Source of the DNA: an uncultured Clostridium sp.
GTDB lineage: Bacteria; Bacillota; Clostridia; Clostridiales; Clostridiaceae
NCBI GenBank assembly: GCA_934746785.1
Contig: CAKVFO010000161.1
Location: 1-7,140, forward strand
Direction of reading: 5' to 3'
Length of the DNA stretch: 7,140 bases
Numbering within the stretch: the first letter of the stretch is position 1; every line of letters starts with the position of its first letter. Shown here one piece after another: positions 1-6,213 of the stretch. Position numbers and translations under genes: made by a program. The notes under the pieces are model-generated. The model saw only the letters and a program-made list of their open reading frames with translations. It was not told the origin of the DNA and did not search any database.

Positions 1-19
1 AACCATTCCCAACTAAATT

Positions 20-895
20 TTATTCAACCTTCATATCACTACTTGATATAAAACCAAGTTTTTCAACAGTATCCTTATTTTCATCATCTTGAATATACTC
101 TATAAAATCTTTTACAGCTTCATTTGGCTCACCTTTAGTATACATGTGTCCCCATGACCAAAAAGGATATTTACCACTTGTTATACTTTCTTTATTGTAA
201 TCTGCTCCATCAATCTTAACTCCAATTAAACTTGCTTTTGCATCTTCACCATTCAAATAAGATAAGCCTAAATAACTAATTGCTCCCTTATTTTCTTCCA
301 TAGCTTTCTTAACAGCTCCATTTGAATCTTGAGTTGCTCCTATTCCATCATTTTCAAAATTCTTATTTCCATCTAATACTTTACTTGTAAATGTTGCTCT
401 TGTTCCTGATGAAGAAGGTCTATGAATAACAAATATAGGTAAATCCTTTCCACAAATATCTTTCCAATTTGTTATCTTTCCTGAAAATATATCTTTTATT
501 TGATCTTTTGTTAAATTATCAATTCCTAATTCTTTATTAACAACAACTGCAAAAGCTTGAGCAACAACTTTATGATCTTTAAGTTCTTCAGATTTACTCT
601 TATCAAGCTTCTCTTCTGCAAATATATCTGAATTACCAATATCAACAGTGCCATCTGAAACTTGAGTAAGACCAGTACCTGAACCTCCTGCCTGAGCATT
701 TACATTTATATCTGGATATTTTTCATTAAATCCATCTAGAGAACTTTCCATCAAAGGCAATAATGCTGATGAACCACTAATTGTAATATCCCCTGATACT
801 TCAGATGTTCCCCCTGAATTACAAGCCATCATAAAACCTGCAATACTAGTAATCAATAAAGTACTTAACATTAATTTAACTCTTCTTTTTCTCAT
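20..895 (-). CDS. pstS: Phosphate ABC transporter substrate-binding lipoprotein PstS
   Basis: This is the extracellular phosphate-binding component of the high-affinity Pst importer, expected to be tethered to the outer face of the membrane and to hand phosphate to PstCAB. The 291-residue product starts with a basic N-terminus (MRKRRVK) and a hydrophobic stretch ending in MMAC, a lipobox-like site with Cys25 as the likely lipidated residue. Family motifs follow in order: GSSALLPLM near residue 41, GGSGTGLTQV near 70, DIGNSD near 85, LTKDQIKDIFSGKITNWK near 128, and the phosphate-loop-like RPSSSGTRATF near 159. The ATG is preceded at good spacing by TTTGGAGGT. It has its own promoter with PhoP-box-like repeats and is separated from phoR by a terminator, so it is probably the first gene of a pst operon continuing beyond the window edge. 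Identification is firm; the ligand is inferred from the family. Confidence 0.95.
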   Translation of the reverse strand: MRKRRVKLMLSTLLITSIAGFMMACNSGGTSEVSGDITISGSSALLPLMESSLDGFNEKYPDINVNAQAGGSGTGLTQVSDGTVDIGNSDIFAEEKLDKSKSEELKDHKVVAQAFAVVVNKELGIDNLTKDQIKDIFSGKITNWKDICGKDLPIFVIHRPSSSGTRATFTSKVLDGNKNFENDGIGATQDSNGAVKKAMEENKGAISYLGLSYLNGEDAKASLIGVKIDGADYNKESITSGKYPFWSWGHMYTKGEPNEAVKDFIEYIQDDENKDTVEKLGFISSSDMKVE

Positions 896-942
896 TGAAT
901 TACCTCCAAAAAATAATTAGATTTCTTTTGTTCTTCAACCAT

Positions 943-1016
943 ATAATAATCTCTCAATTTTAACTTGATATTTAATCTATGTTAAAATATGTTTTCTTCA
1001 TGTTAATAATATTTAA
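943..1016 (-). promoter_or_regulatory. PhoP-box array and -10 element of the pstS promoter
   Basis: On the minus strand six TTAACA-like hexamers begin at 1016, 1006, 995, 985, 975 and 963 (TTAAAT, TTAACA, AAAACA, TTAACA, TTAAAT, TTAAAA), a 10-12 bp period. Firmicute PhoP sites are tandem TT(A/C/T)ACA-type repeats with about 11 bp periodicity. A TATTAT -10 candidate lies at 948-943, about 21 bp past the fifth repeat, with no recognisable -35 hexamer. That layout suits an activator-dependent promoter. The leader to the pstS ATG would be about 40 nt and carries GGAGGT. The repeats are seen directly; PhoP binding is inferred. Confidence 0.75.
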
Positions 1017-1044
1017 CATAAATATTGCTTAAATACATGAACTC

Positions 1045-1089
1045 AAAAAAAGATTCTTTACCTAATCTTCATTAAGTAAAGAATCTTTT
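1045..1089 (-). terminator. Rho-independent terminator of the pgeF-phoP-phoR operon
   Basis: A perfect 14-bp inverted repeat (arms 1048-1061 and 1076-1089, 14-nt loop) ends on the minus strand in a run of seven T, four of them within the stem. It begins 3 nt after the phoR stop codon. It separates phoR from pstS, so pstS should depend mainly on its own promoter. Confidence 0.88.
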
Positions 1090-1091
1090 AA

Positions 1092-2771
1092 TTAAATATA
1101 TTTAATTTTAACTATAAATTTACTTCCAACACCTAGTTTGCTTTCAATCTTTATATCTCCATTAAAACTTTTAACAATATGTTTTACTATAGCTAGTCCA
1201 AGTCCTGTACCGCCACTTTTTCTTGCCTTGTCAACCCTATAAAATCTTTCAAATATTCTAGGCAAATCTTCTTTTGGAATTCCTATACCATTATCTTGAA
1301 CTTCTAAAATATAATAATTTTCTTTACTATAGCTTTTAACTAATACTGTTGAACCTTCATTAGAATACTTAATTCCGTTTTCAACAAGATTTAATACAAG
1401 CTGCAAAAATCTATCTTTATCACCGTAAAGAAGATTTAAATTAGTCTGTTCAAGAACTAAATTAATATTCTTAGACTTTGCAACTCCTTCAACCATATGC
1501 ATAACATCTTCTATTTGATTATTAGGATAAAATTCCTCTTCCTCGCCAATAGATTCACTTTCTATTTTTGACAACACAAGAATATCATTTATAAGTCTAG
1601 AAAGCCTTTCAGCTTCTTTATTTATAATATCTAAAAACTTCTTTCTAGTATCATTATCTTCAACATATCTTAACGTTTCAGCAAAACCTTTTATAGATGT
1701 CAACGGTGTTTTAAGTTCATGAGAAACATTTGCAACAAATTGACTTCTCATATTTTCAAGTCTTTTTATATCTGTTATATCTTGAACTGTTATAACCTTT
1801 CCTATTTTCTCCAAATCATATACTATAGGTGCTTTTTTTATTCTAAGCTCTCTCTCTATTGGATTTAAGATCTTTATCTCTTGCTCATTTAATTCTTTAT
1901 TATTTAAAAAATTATTGAAATTACGGTCTTTAATATAATCGCTAATTTTTTTACCTGTAATATTTCTTCTTATTCCAAAAATCTTTTTTGCAAATGGATT
2001 TATAATAATTACTTTACCTTTTCTATTTACGGCAATCACACCACTTTCCATACAACTAAGTATAGACTCTAACCTATTTTGCTTATCAACAACTTTATTA
2101 ATTTGATTTTGAAGTTGGTCTGCCATATTATTAAATGTCTTTCCAAGAGATCCTATTTCACCTTTTCCTTCATATTTTACTCTCATATGAAGGTCTCCAT
2201 TTGCAATTCTAGATGTTACATGTTCTAAATCTTCCAAAGGTTCTAGTATAGCTCTTACAAGCTTCATTGATAAAATTATTGAAAATATCAAAACAACAAT
2301 TAAGATTATAATCCAATATATAAACGTTTCTCCATTAAAATAAGAGATTGTTTTTAATGGAATAGATGTTCTCAAAACATTGCCATCCTTTAGCTTAGTT
2401 GCATAATACACCATCTTTTCCTTTGCATATTTACTAACTCTTATAGAATAACCTTCTCCATATTCAAAGGCATCCTTAACTTCTTCTCTTTGTAAATGAT
2501 TTTCTCCAATTTCTCCAAGAGAGTCATATGTAATATATCCATCTTTATCTATAATCGTCCATCTTACACTGTTATTATTAATTTTATATAATTCCAAAGC
2601 ATCACTATCATATTTTATATCATTATCCACTATGTAATTATTAAGACTTTTTAAAGCATCCTTTGTCCTATTGATTTCTTGTATATTAGAAACTATAGTA
2701 AATAATGTGGTAACACTTAATAGAGCAAAAATTACTGTTATTATTACAGAATTTAATATTTTACTCTTCAT
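1092..2771 (-). CDS. phoR: Phosphate-responsive sensor histidine kinase PhoR
   Basis: Membrane sensor kinase that autophosphorylates on His and passes the phosphate to PhoP under phosphate limitation. With the ATG chosen here it is 559 aa: TM helix about 8-28, an extracytoplasmic sensor region about 31-148 with a PAS-like IIDKDGYITYDS segment, TM2 about 149-170, HAMP about 172-225, PAS about 232-335 (ESGVIAVNRKGKVIIIN), HisKA with NVSHELKTPLTS (His351), and an HATPase domain with ENGIKYS, DNGIGIP (493-499), FERFYRVDK and GGTGLGLA (520-527). All kinase boxes are intact. The open frame reaches a GTG at 2780, but GGGTGA at 2782-2777 fits ATG 2771 best (5 nt), with ATG 2774 possible. The gene overlaps the phoP 3' end by about 11 nt, implying translational coupling. 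The PhoR role, rather than WalK, rests on the adjacent Pho-box DNA and pstS. Confidence 0.9.
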   Translation of the reverse strand: MKSKILNSVIITVIFALLSVTTLFTIVSNIQEINRTKDALKSLNNYIVDNDIKYDSDALELYKINNNSVRWTIIDKDGYITYDSLGEIGENHLQREEVKDAFEYGEGYSIRVSKYAKEKMVYYATKLKDGNVLRTSIPLKTISYFNGETFIYWIIILIVVLIFSIILSMKLVRAILEPLEDLEHVTSRIANGDLHMRVKYEGKGEIGSLGKTFNNMADQLQNQINKVVDKQNRLESILSCMESGVIAVNRKGKVIIINPFAKKIFGIRRNITGKKISDYIKDRNFNNFLNNKELNEQEIKILNPIERELRIKKAPIVYDLEKIGKVITVQDITDIKRLENMRSQFVANVSHELKTPLTSIKGFAETLRYVEDNDTRKKFLDIINKEAERLSRLINDILVLSKIESESIGEEEEFYPNNQIEDVMHMVEGVAKSKNINLVLEQTNLNLLYGDKDRFLQLVLNLVENGIKYSNEGSTVLVKSYSKENYYILEVQDNGIGIPKEDLPRIFERFYRVDKARKSGGTGLGLAIVKHIVKSFNGDIKIESKLGVGSKFIVKIKYI

Positions 2772-3474
2772 CATTTTCACCCGAATTAAATCTATAACCT
2801 ATTCCACGTATAGTTTCTATAAATTTAGGATTTTTATCATCTTCTTCAATTTTTTTTCGTATATATCTAATATGTACATCTACAGTTCTAGTTTCTCCAA
2901 TATATTCATATCCCCATACTTTATCTAATAATACTTCCCTTTGAAGAATTTTCCCTCTGTTTTTAATTAAAATTTCAAGCAATTCAAATTCTTTCAAAGT
3001 TAAATCAACTTTCTTACCCTTAACTAAAACTTCATGTCTTTCAAAATCCACGCATAAGCCTTTACACTTAAATTTATCGATTTCAGTATTAGTTACCTTC
3101 ACACTTCTTCTTAAAACTGCCTTTACCCTTGCTTGAAGTTCCCTAATTGAAAATGGCTTAGTAATATAATCATCTGCTCCAAGTTCCAAGCCCAATACTT
3201 TGTCAAACTCTTCTCCTTTTGCCGTAAGCATGATTATTGAAGTATTTCCAGTATCTTTGTTATTCTTTATAGCTTTACAGACATCATAGCCATCCATTTC
3301 TGGCAGCATTAAATCTAAAAGTACCAAATCTGGATATTCTCTTTTTGTAAGCTTCACTGCATTAACACCATTATTTGCTGTAATAACTTTGTAACCTTCT
3401 GTTTCAAGATTAAATTTTATGAGTTCAACTATATGTTCCTCATCATCAACTATTAATACTTTTTTATTACTCAT
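2761..3474 (-). CDS. phoP: OmpR/PhoB-family response regulator PhoP
   Basis: Transcription factor partner of the adjacent kinase. The 237-aa product has a receiver domain at about 4-118, with acidic pocket Asp10/Asp11, phospho-acceptor Asp54 in LLDLMLPEMDG, Thr84 in MLTAKG and Lys106 in ITKPFSIREL. A winged-helix DNA-binding domain lies at about 133-230, with the recognition-helix region RTVDVHIRYIRKKIEED and the terminal wing TIRGIGYRF. Length and motifs are standard for PhoB/PhoP. The ATG is 9 nt after the pgeF stop, and its ribosome site (GGGGGAT) lies in that gap, directly after the TAG, pointing to coupled translation. Its stop lies inside phoR. Expected targets within the window are the repeat arrays before pstS and before pgeF, so the operon is probably autoregulated (inference). 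A general OmpR-class regulator such as WalR is the alternative; the neighbours favour PhoP. Confidence 0.92.
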   Translation of the reverse strand: MSNKKVLIVDDEEHIVELIKFNLETEGYKVITANNGVNAVKLTKREYPDLVLLDLMLPEMDGYDVCKAIKNNKDTGNTSIIMLTAKGEEFDKVLGLELGADDYITKPFSIRELQARVKAVLRRSVKVTNTEIDKFKCKGLCVDFERHEVLVKGKKVDLTLKEFELLEILIKNRGKILQREVLLDKVWGYEYIGETRTVDVHIRYIRKKIEEDDKNPKFIETIRGIGYRFNSGENDEE

Positions 3475-3483
3475 ACTATCCCC

Positions 3484-4224
3484 CTACTTAATAAGTGTAA
3501 AAGCAAATAATCTTCCATAATCACCATTAGATCCTCTATATGAAAAAAGTTTTATATCTTTTTCACAATGAGTACATAAATTTATTGAATTGATATTTTC
3601 ATCTCTTATGCCGCATTCTCTCAAATCCTTAAGTATGCATTCTTCCATACTTAAATTTCTTCCTTTGAAAAGTTTATCTTCTTCCAATCCCTTTTCTAAA
3701 ATAAACTTTTCTTTAAGTTCATTTGAAATTTCATAACAACATTGTCGAATATGTGGTCCAATATAAACTTTTAATTCTTCAGCTTTAACATTATAATTTG
3801 AAACTAACTTTTCTATAGTTTTCTTTGTAATAGATTTAAATGTCCCTTTCCATCCTGAATGTACTGCTGCCAATACTTTCCTCTTGTCATCAACGATAAT
3901 TACTGGAGTACAGTCTGCTGTAAATACACCTACTATTGTATCTTTAACATTTGTTATTATTGCATCTCCTTCATAAGATATTACTTCTTCCTCTTTTTCT
4001 CCTGTATAAGATACAATAATATCAGAATGTACTTGTTTTAAATAAATAACTCTGCTTACATGAAACTCCTTTTTTAAAGCCTGTAAATTATTAATTCCTT
4101 CTTCTGTATTTCTATTATAACTTTTACCTTCTGATGCTGTAGTAAAAACCACCTTTGTATTTTCATTATCAATAACAATGAAATCTTTTATAATATTTAA
4201 TTCACTTTTACTTATTTTTTTCAT
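3484..4224 (-). CDS. pgeF: Peptidoglycan editing factor PgeF (YfiH/YlmD family, often annotated polyphenol oxidase)
   Basis: Cytoplasmic metal-dependent enzyme of the YfiH/DUF152 family. Members are often labelled laccase; E. coli PgeF is reported to remove wrongly incorporated L-Ser from peptidoglycan precursors, and relatives show purine nucleoside activity. The 246-aa protein shows the family signature: KQVHSD (His66), GDAIITN about 86-92, FTADCTPV (Cys105), AVHSGWKGT (His122), IGPHIRQCCYEI about 155-166, and a C-terminal CTHCEKDIKLFSYRG. His66, Cys105 and His122 fit the expected metal site. The ATG follows GGAGGAATAA. It is the first gene of pgeF-phoP-phoR and corresponds in position to ylmD, which follows ylmC in B. 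subtilis. Repeats resembling PhoP boxes precede it. Family assignment is secure; the exact substrate here is not known. Confidence 0.92.
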   Translation of the reverse strand: MKKISKSELNIIKDFIVIDNENTKVVFTTASEGKSYNRNTEEGINNLQALKKEFHVSRVIYLKQVHSDIIVSYTGEKEEEVISYEGDAIITNVKDTIVGVFTADCTPVIIVDDKRKVLAAVHSGWKGTFKSITKKTIEKLVSNYNVKAEELKVYIGPHIRQCCYEISNELKEKFILEKGLEEDKLFKGRNLSMEECILKDLRECGIRDENINSINLCTHCEKDIKLFSYRGSNGDYGRLFAFTLIK

Positions 4225-4272
4225 TTATTCCTCCATATACAATTTTAACATTTACTAGCTTTAAACTTCTTA

Positions 4273-4300
4273 AGTTAACAATACTTTAACATATATTTAA
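4273..4300 (-). promoter_or_regulatory. Putative PhoP box upstream of pgeF-phoP-phoR
   Basis: On the minus strand three hexamers TTAAAT (4300-4295), TTAAAG (4289-4284) and TTAACT (4278-4273) start exactly 11 bp apart, the same motif and period as upstream of pstS. No convincing -35 is present. Possible -10 elements are TAAAAT at 4247-4242, which would leave a leader of only about 11 nt, or a weaker TAGTAA at 4257-4252. The array lies just downstream of the nrdR terminator, where an operon promoter is needed. PhoP binding and autoregulation are inferred. Confidence 0.6.
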
Positions 4301-4319
4301 CTTGTATATATACATATTG

Positions 4320-4342
4320 AAAAAGCCACTGAAAACAGTAGC
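4320..4342 (-). terminator. Rho-independent terminator of nrdR
   Basis: A 7-bp stem with one G-U pair (GCTACTG/CAGTGGC on the minus strand, arms 4342-4336 and 4331-4325) and a TTTT loop, followed by five T. It begins 7 nt after the nrdR stop. It is modest in length but well formed, and it isolates nrdR from the pgeF operon. Confidence 0.75.
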
Positions 4343-4349
4343 TGCATAT

Positions 4350-4802
4350 TTATTTTGTCATTAAATTTTTAATTTCTTCTAAGAAAGTATTTATATCTTT
4401 AAATTGCCTATAAACAGATGCAAATCTTACATATGATATTTCATCAACTTCCTTCAATCTATCCATTACCATTTCACCAATATTCTCACTTTGAACCTCT
4501 GGCAACATACCATTAGAAATTTGTTTTTCTACATCTGATGCAATATCTTCAATCTGTTTTCTAGATACAGGTCTTTTCTGGCAGGCAATAATTAAACCAT
4601 TAATTATTTTTTCTTTATTAAAATTTTCACGTGTTGAATCCTTTTTTACTACTAATATTGGAATATCCTCAATCTTTTCATAAGTAGTATATCTTTTGCC
4701 ACATCCTAAACATTCTCTACGTCTTCTTATTGTATTATTATCATCTGTTGATCTAGAATCAACAACTTTACTTTCCTCATATGAACAATACGGACACTTC
4801 AT
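4350..4802 (-). CDS. nrdR: Transcriptional repressor NrdR of ribonucleotide reductase genes
   Basis: NrdR senses (d)ATP and represses nrd genes by binding paired NrdR boxes. The 150-aa product has the usual family length. An N-terminal zinc ribbon has Cys3/Cys6 (MKCPYC) and Cys31/Cys34 (CLGCGKRYTTYE), with the basic IRRRRE stretch in between. An ATP-cone domain spans about 49-139, starting VVKKDSTREN and ending SYVRFASVYRQFKDI. The start is the ATG that opens the MKCPYC motif; AAAGGAT lies about 10 nt upstream, a rather long spacing. It sits 67 nt after ylmC with its own TATAAT candidate and a terminator, so it can be expressed as a single gene as well as by read-through. No ribonucleotide reductase gene is in the window, so its targets are elsewhere. 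Confidence 0.96.
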   Translation of the reverse strand: MKCPYCSYEESKVVDSRSTDDNNTIRRRRECLGCGKRYTTYEKIEDIPILVVKKDSTRENFNKEKIINGLIIACQKRPVSRKQIEDIASDVEKQISNGMLPEVQSENIGEMVMDRLKEVDEISYVRFASVYRQFKDINTFLEEIKNLMTK

Positions 4803-4837
4803 TTGATTTTAATCCTTTCTATTTGTATTCTTATCTT

Positions 4838-4866
4838 ATTATACCTAGTTTTGTTGAAGTAATCTA
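4838..4866 (-). promoter_or_regulatory. Candidate housekeeping promoter of nrdR
   Basis: A perfect TATAAT lies at 4843-4838 on the minus strand, 17 bp after a weak -35 (TAGATT at 4866-4861, three of six consensus bases). Transcription would start near 4831, giving a leader of about 29 nt. The octamer AAAACTAG occurs at 4871-4864 and again at 4852-4845, flanking the spacer. Confidence 0.5.
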
Positions 4867-4869
4867 GTT

Positions 4870-5136
4870 TTATTCATATATTTTATAATTAACATTATCG
4901 TTATAATTAACCAATATAACATCAATACCTATCTTTGTTATATCACCCCACTTAATCTCTATATCCTCACTCTTTCCAAACCATCCTTTAACTTCTCCTT
5001 GTAATATTATTCCTATAACTTTTTGAGCATCACAGTCTAATTTTATATCCTTAATAAAGCCAAGCTTACTTCCCGTATTAATATCAATTACCTCCATAGT
5101 TTTCATTCCATTTATTGAACTTAAACTTTCTTCCAT
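4870..5136 (-). CDS. ylmC: YlmC/YmxH-family PRC-barrel sporulation protein
   Basis: Small single-domain PRC-barrel protein of the YlmC/YmxH family, common in spore formers; its molecular function is not established. The chosen product is 88 aa with no membrane segment. Family features seen are MKTMEVIDINTGSKLGFIKDI near the N-terminus, IGIILQGEVKGWFGKSEDIEIKW in the middle, and ITKIGIDVILVNY near the C-terminus. The frame can be opened at a GTG at 5148, but the best ribosome site, GAAGGTGG (5152-5145), overlaps that GTG and sits 8 nt before the ATG at 5136, so the ATG is preferred. It follows sigG at the same relative place as in the B. subtilis sigG-ylmA-ylmC-ylmD cluster. It is preceded by the sigG terminator, so it needs its own promoter, which I could not identify with confidence. 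Confidence 0.9.
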   Translation of the reverse strand: MEESLSSINGMKTMEVIDINTGSKLGFIKDIKLDCDAQKVIGIILQGEVKGWFGKSEDIEIKWGDITKIGIDVILVNYNDNVNYKIYE

Positions 5137-5144
5137 ATATTTAT

Positions 5145-5152
5145 CCACCTTC
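5145..5152 (-). promoter_or_regulatory. Shine-Dalgarno site deciding the ylmC start
   Basis: GAAGGTGG on the minus strand lies 8 nt before ATG 5136. The upstream in-frame GTG at 5148-5146 is part of this site and has no ribosome site of its own. Confidence 0.75.
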
Positions 5153-5208
5153 TTTATATTCTCATTACATATATATTAAACAGAAAAACTTATATAACCT
5201 TAAAAATA

Positions 5209-5415
5209 ATGAAATTTAACTTTTTAGCCTCTTTCATATCTTTAACACTTATAATCATCAGCCTTTCTTTTTTTACTTTACTAAATATGAACGAAGCGAC
5301 TTTGTTAAGCCATTCAAAGCTACTAAAACAAAAATTAAAGGATATAAGTAATATTATATACTCCAAAAAAAAAGATGATAAGAATCACCGTAAAAATTCT
5401 TATCATCATAAATAA
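5209..5415 (+). CDS. Doubtful small membrane-anchored ORF, convergent with sigG
   Basis: A 68-codon plus-strand frame in the sigG-ylmC gap, the only sizeable frame that is not a shadow of a gene. It would encode a short N-terminus, one hydrophobic helix about residues 6-26 (LASFISLTLIIISLSFFTLL), then a Lys-rich, probably helical, basic tail ending in HHK. Against it: no Shine-Dalgarno sequence before the ATG (the preceding bases are CTTAAAAATA), no clear promoter, and its last 14 or so codons run through the sigG terminator hairpin. In its favour: a stop-free stretch of this length is uncommon in DNA this AT-rich, and the protein has a sensible hydrophobic-then-basic layout. I do not recognise a family. 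Possible real microprotein, more likely chance. Confidence 0.22.
   Translation: MKFNFLASFISLTLIIISLSFFTLLNMNEATLLSHSKLLKQKLKDISNIIYSKKKDDKNHRKNSYHHK
5365..5407 (-). terminator. Rho-independent terminator of sigG
   Basis: A perfect 12-bp inverted repeat (GATGATAAGAAT at 5374-5385 and its complement at 5396-5407, 10-nt loop), followed on the minus strand by nine T. It begins 17 nt after the sigG stop. The other side of the hairpin has no T-run on the plus strand, so it should act in one direction only and close the spoIIG-sigG unit. Confidence 0.92.
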
Positions 5416-5424
5416 ATTTATAAA

Positions 5425-6198
5425 TTATACATGTTTTCTCATATGCTTTAACGCTGTCTTCTCTAATCTAGATACTTGTGCTTGAGAAATTCCTATTTCA
5501 TTTGCCACTTCCATTTGGGTTCTACCATTAAAAAACCTTAAATTTAAAATAAGTTTTTCCCTATCAGTCAACTTTTTCATCGCTTCCTTTATAGAAATAT
5601 TTTCAAGCCAACTCTCATCTGTATTTTTATTATCACTCACTTGATCCATGACATAGATAGCATCTCCACCATCGTGATATATAGGTTCATACAAAGAAAC
5701 TGGATCTTGAATGGCATCTAGTGCAAAAACCACATCTTCTCTAGGTATATTTAATTCCTTAGATATTTGAGAAATTGATGGTTCTTTATTATTGTCTTTT
5801 ATTAGTTTATCCCTTATTACTAACGCTTTATATGCAATATCTCTTAAAGATCTGCTTACTCTTATTGAATTATTATCTCTAAGATAACGTCTTATTTCTC
5901 CTATAATCATAGGTACAGCATAGGTCGAAAATTTTACATTTTGATTCAAATCAAAATTATCTATTGCTTTCATAAGCCCAATACATCCTACTTGAAATAA
6001 ATCATCAACATTTTCTCCTCTATTATTGAATCTTTGAATGACACTCAATACTAGTCTTAAATTTCCCTTTATAAATTCTTCCCTGGAACTTTTATCACCT
6101 TTCTGCATCTTAAGTAAAAGCTCCCTTTTTTCTTTCTCCTTAAGAACTGGCAATTTAGATGTATTAACCCCACATATTTCTACTTTGTTAATAATCAA
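5425..6198 (-). CDS. sigG: RNA polymerase sigma-G factor, late forespore
   Basis: Forespore-specific sigma factor that directs late spore genes after engulfment. The 257-aa product has the sigma-G N-terminal signature NKVEICGVNTSKLPVL (residues 4-19). Region 2 includes GNLRLVLSVIQRFNNRGENVDDLFQVGCIGLMKAIDNFD and FSTYAVPMIIGEIRRYLRDN (about 45-109). Region 3 includes IRVSRSLRDIAYKAL. Region 4 includes LTDREKLILNLRFFNGRTQMEVANEIGISQAQVSRLEK (about 210-247). The start is TTG at 6198: it places the conserved N-terminus correctly and follows a strong AAGGGGTGA. The gene lies 81 nt after sigE with a consensus-type sigma-F promoter between, and ends in a strong terminator. A leader hairpin may block translation of read-through mRNA (separate entry). 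Sigma-F is the main alternative, but the N-terminal signature and the position next to sigE favour sigma-G. Confidence 0.96.
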   Translation of the reverse strand: MIINKVEICGVNTSKLPVLKEKEKRELLLKMQKGDKSSREEFIKGNLRLVLSVIQRFNNRGENVDDLFQVGCIGLMKAIDNFDLNQNVKFSTYAVPMIIGEIRRYLRDNNSIRVSRSLRDIAYKALVIRDKLIKDNNKEPSISQISKELNIPREDVVFALDAIQDPVSLYEPIYHDGGDAIYVMDQVSDNKNTDESWLENISIKEAMKKLTDREKLILNLRFFNGRTQMEVANEIGISQAQVSRLEKTALKHMRKHV

Positions 6199-6204
6199 TA
6201 TAAT

Positions 6205-6213
6205 TCACCCCTT
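6205..6213 (-). promoter_or_regulatory. Shine-Dalgarno site for the sigG TTG start
   Basis: AAGGGGTGA on the minus strand lies 6 nt before the TTG at 6198-6196. It validates the non-ATG start and forms part of the 3' arm of the leader hairpin. Confidence 0.8.

Noticed and set aside
1..19. Start of pstC at the left edge (ATG on the minus strand at 6-4)
   Set aside because: Only a few bases are visible and the GGGA before that ATG is too close to be a normal ribosome site; continuation of a pst operon is plausible but cannot be shown.
2772..2780. GTG start of phoR at 2780
   Set aside because: The GTG is part of the GGGTGA ribosome site and has none of its own; ATG 2771 or 2774 fits better.
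2671..2928. Plus-strand 85-codon frame
   Set aside because: It lies wholly antisense to phoR/phoP, whose kinase and regulator motifs are intact; low-complexity Ile/Phe/Ser composition typical of a shadow frame.
3859..4041. Plus-strand 60-codon frame
   Set aside because: Antisense to the conserved core of pgeF; Tyr/Cys-rich shadow with no ribosome site.
4803..4869. NrdR box autoregulating nrdR
   Set aside because: I see no pair of ACACTATATATAGTGT-like palindromes in the gap; CTAG-containing repeats do not match that consensus.
5149..5364. Sporulation (sigma-E/F/G) or sigma-A promoter for ylmC
   Set aside because: Several AT-rich partial matches (for example TATATA near 5195, CATTATT near 5210) exist, but none has a matching partner element at proper spacing.
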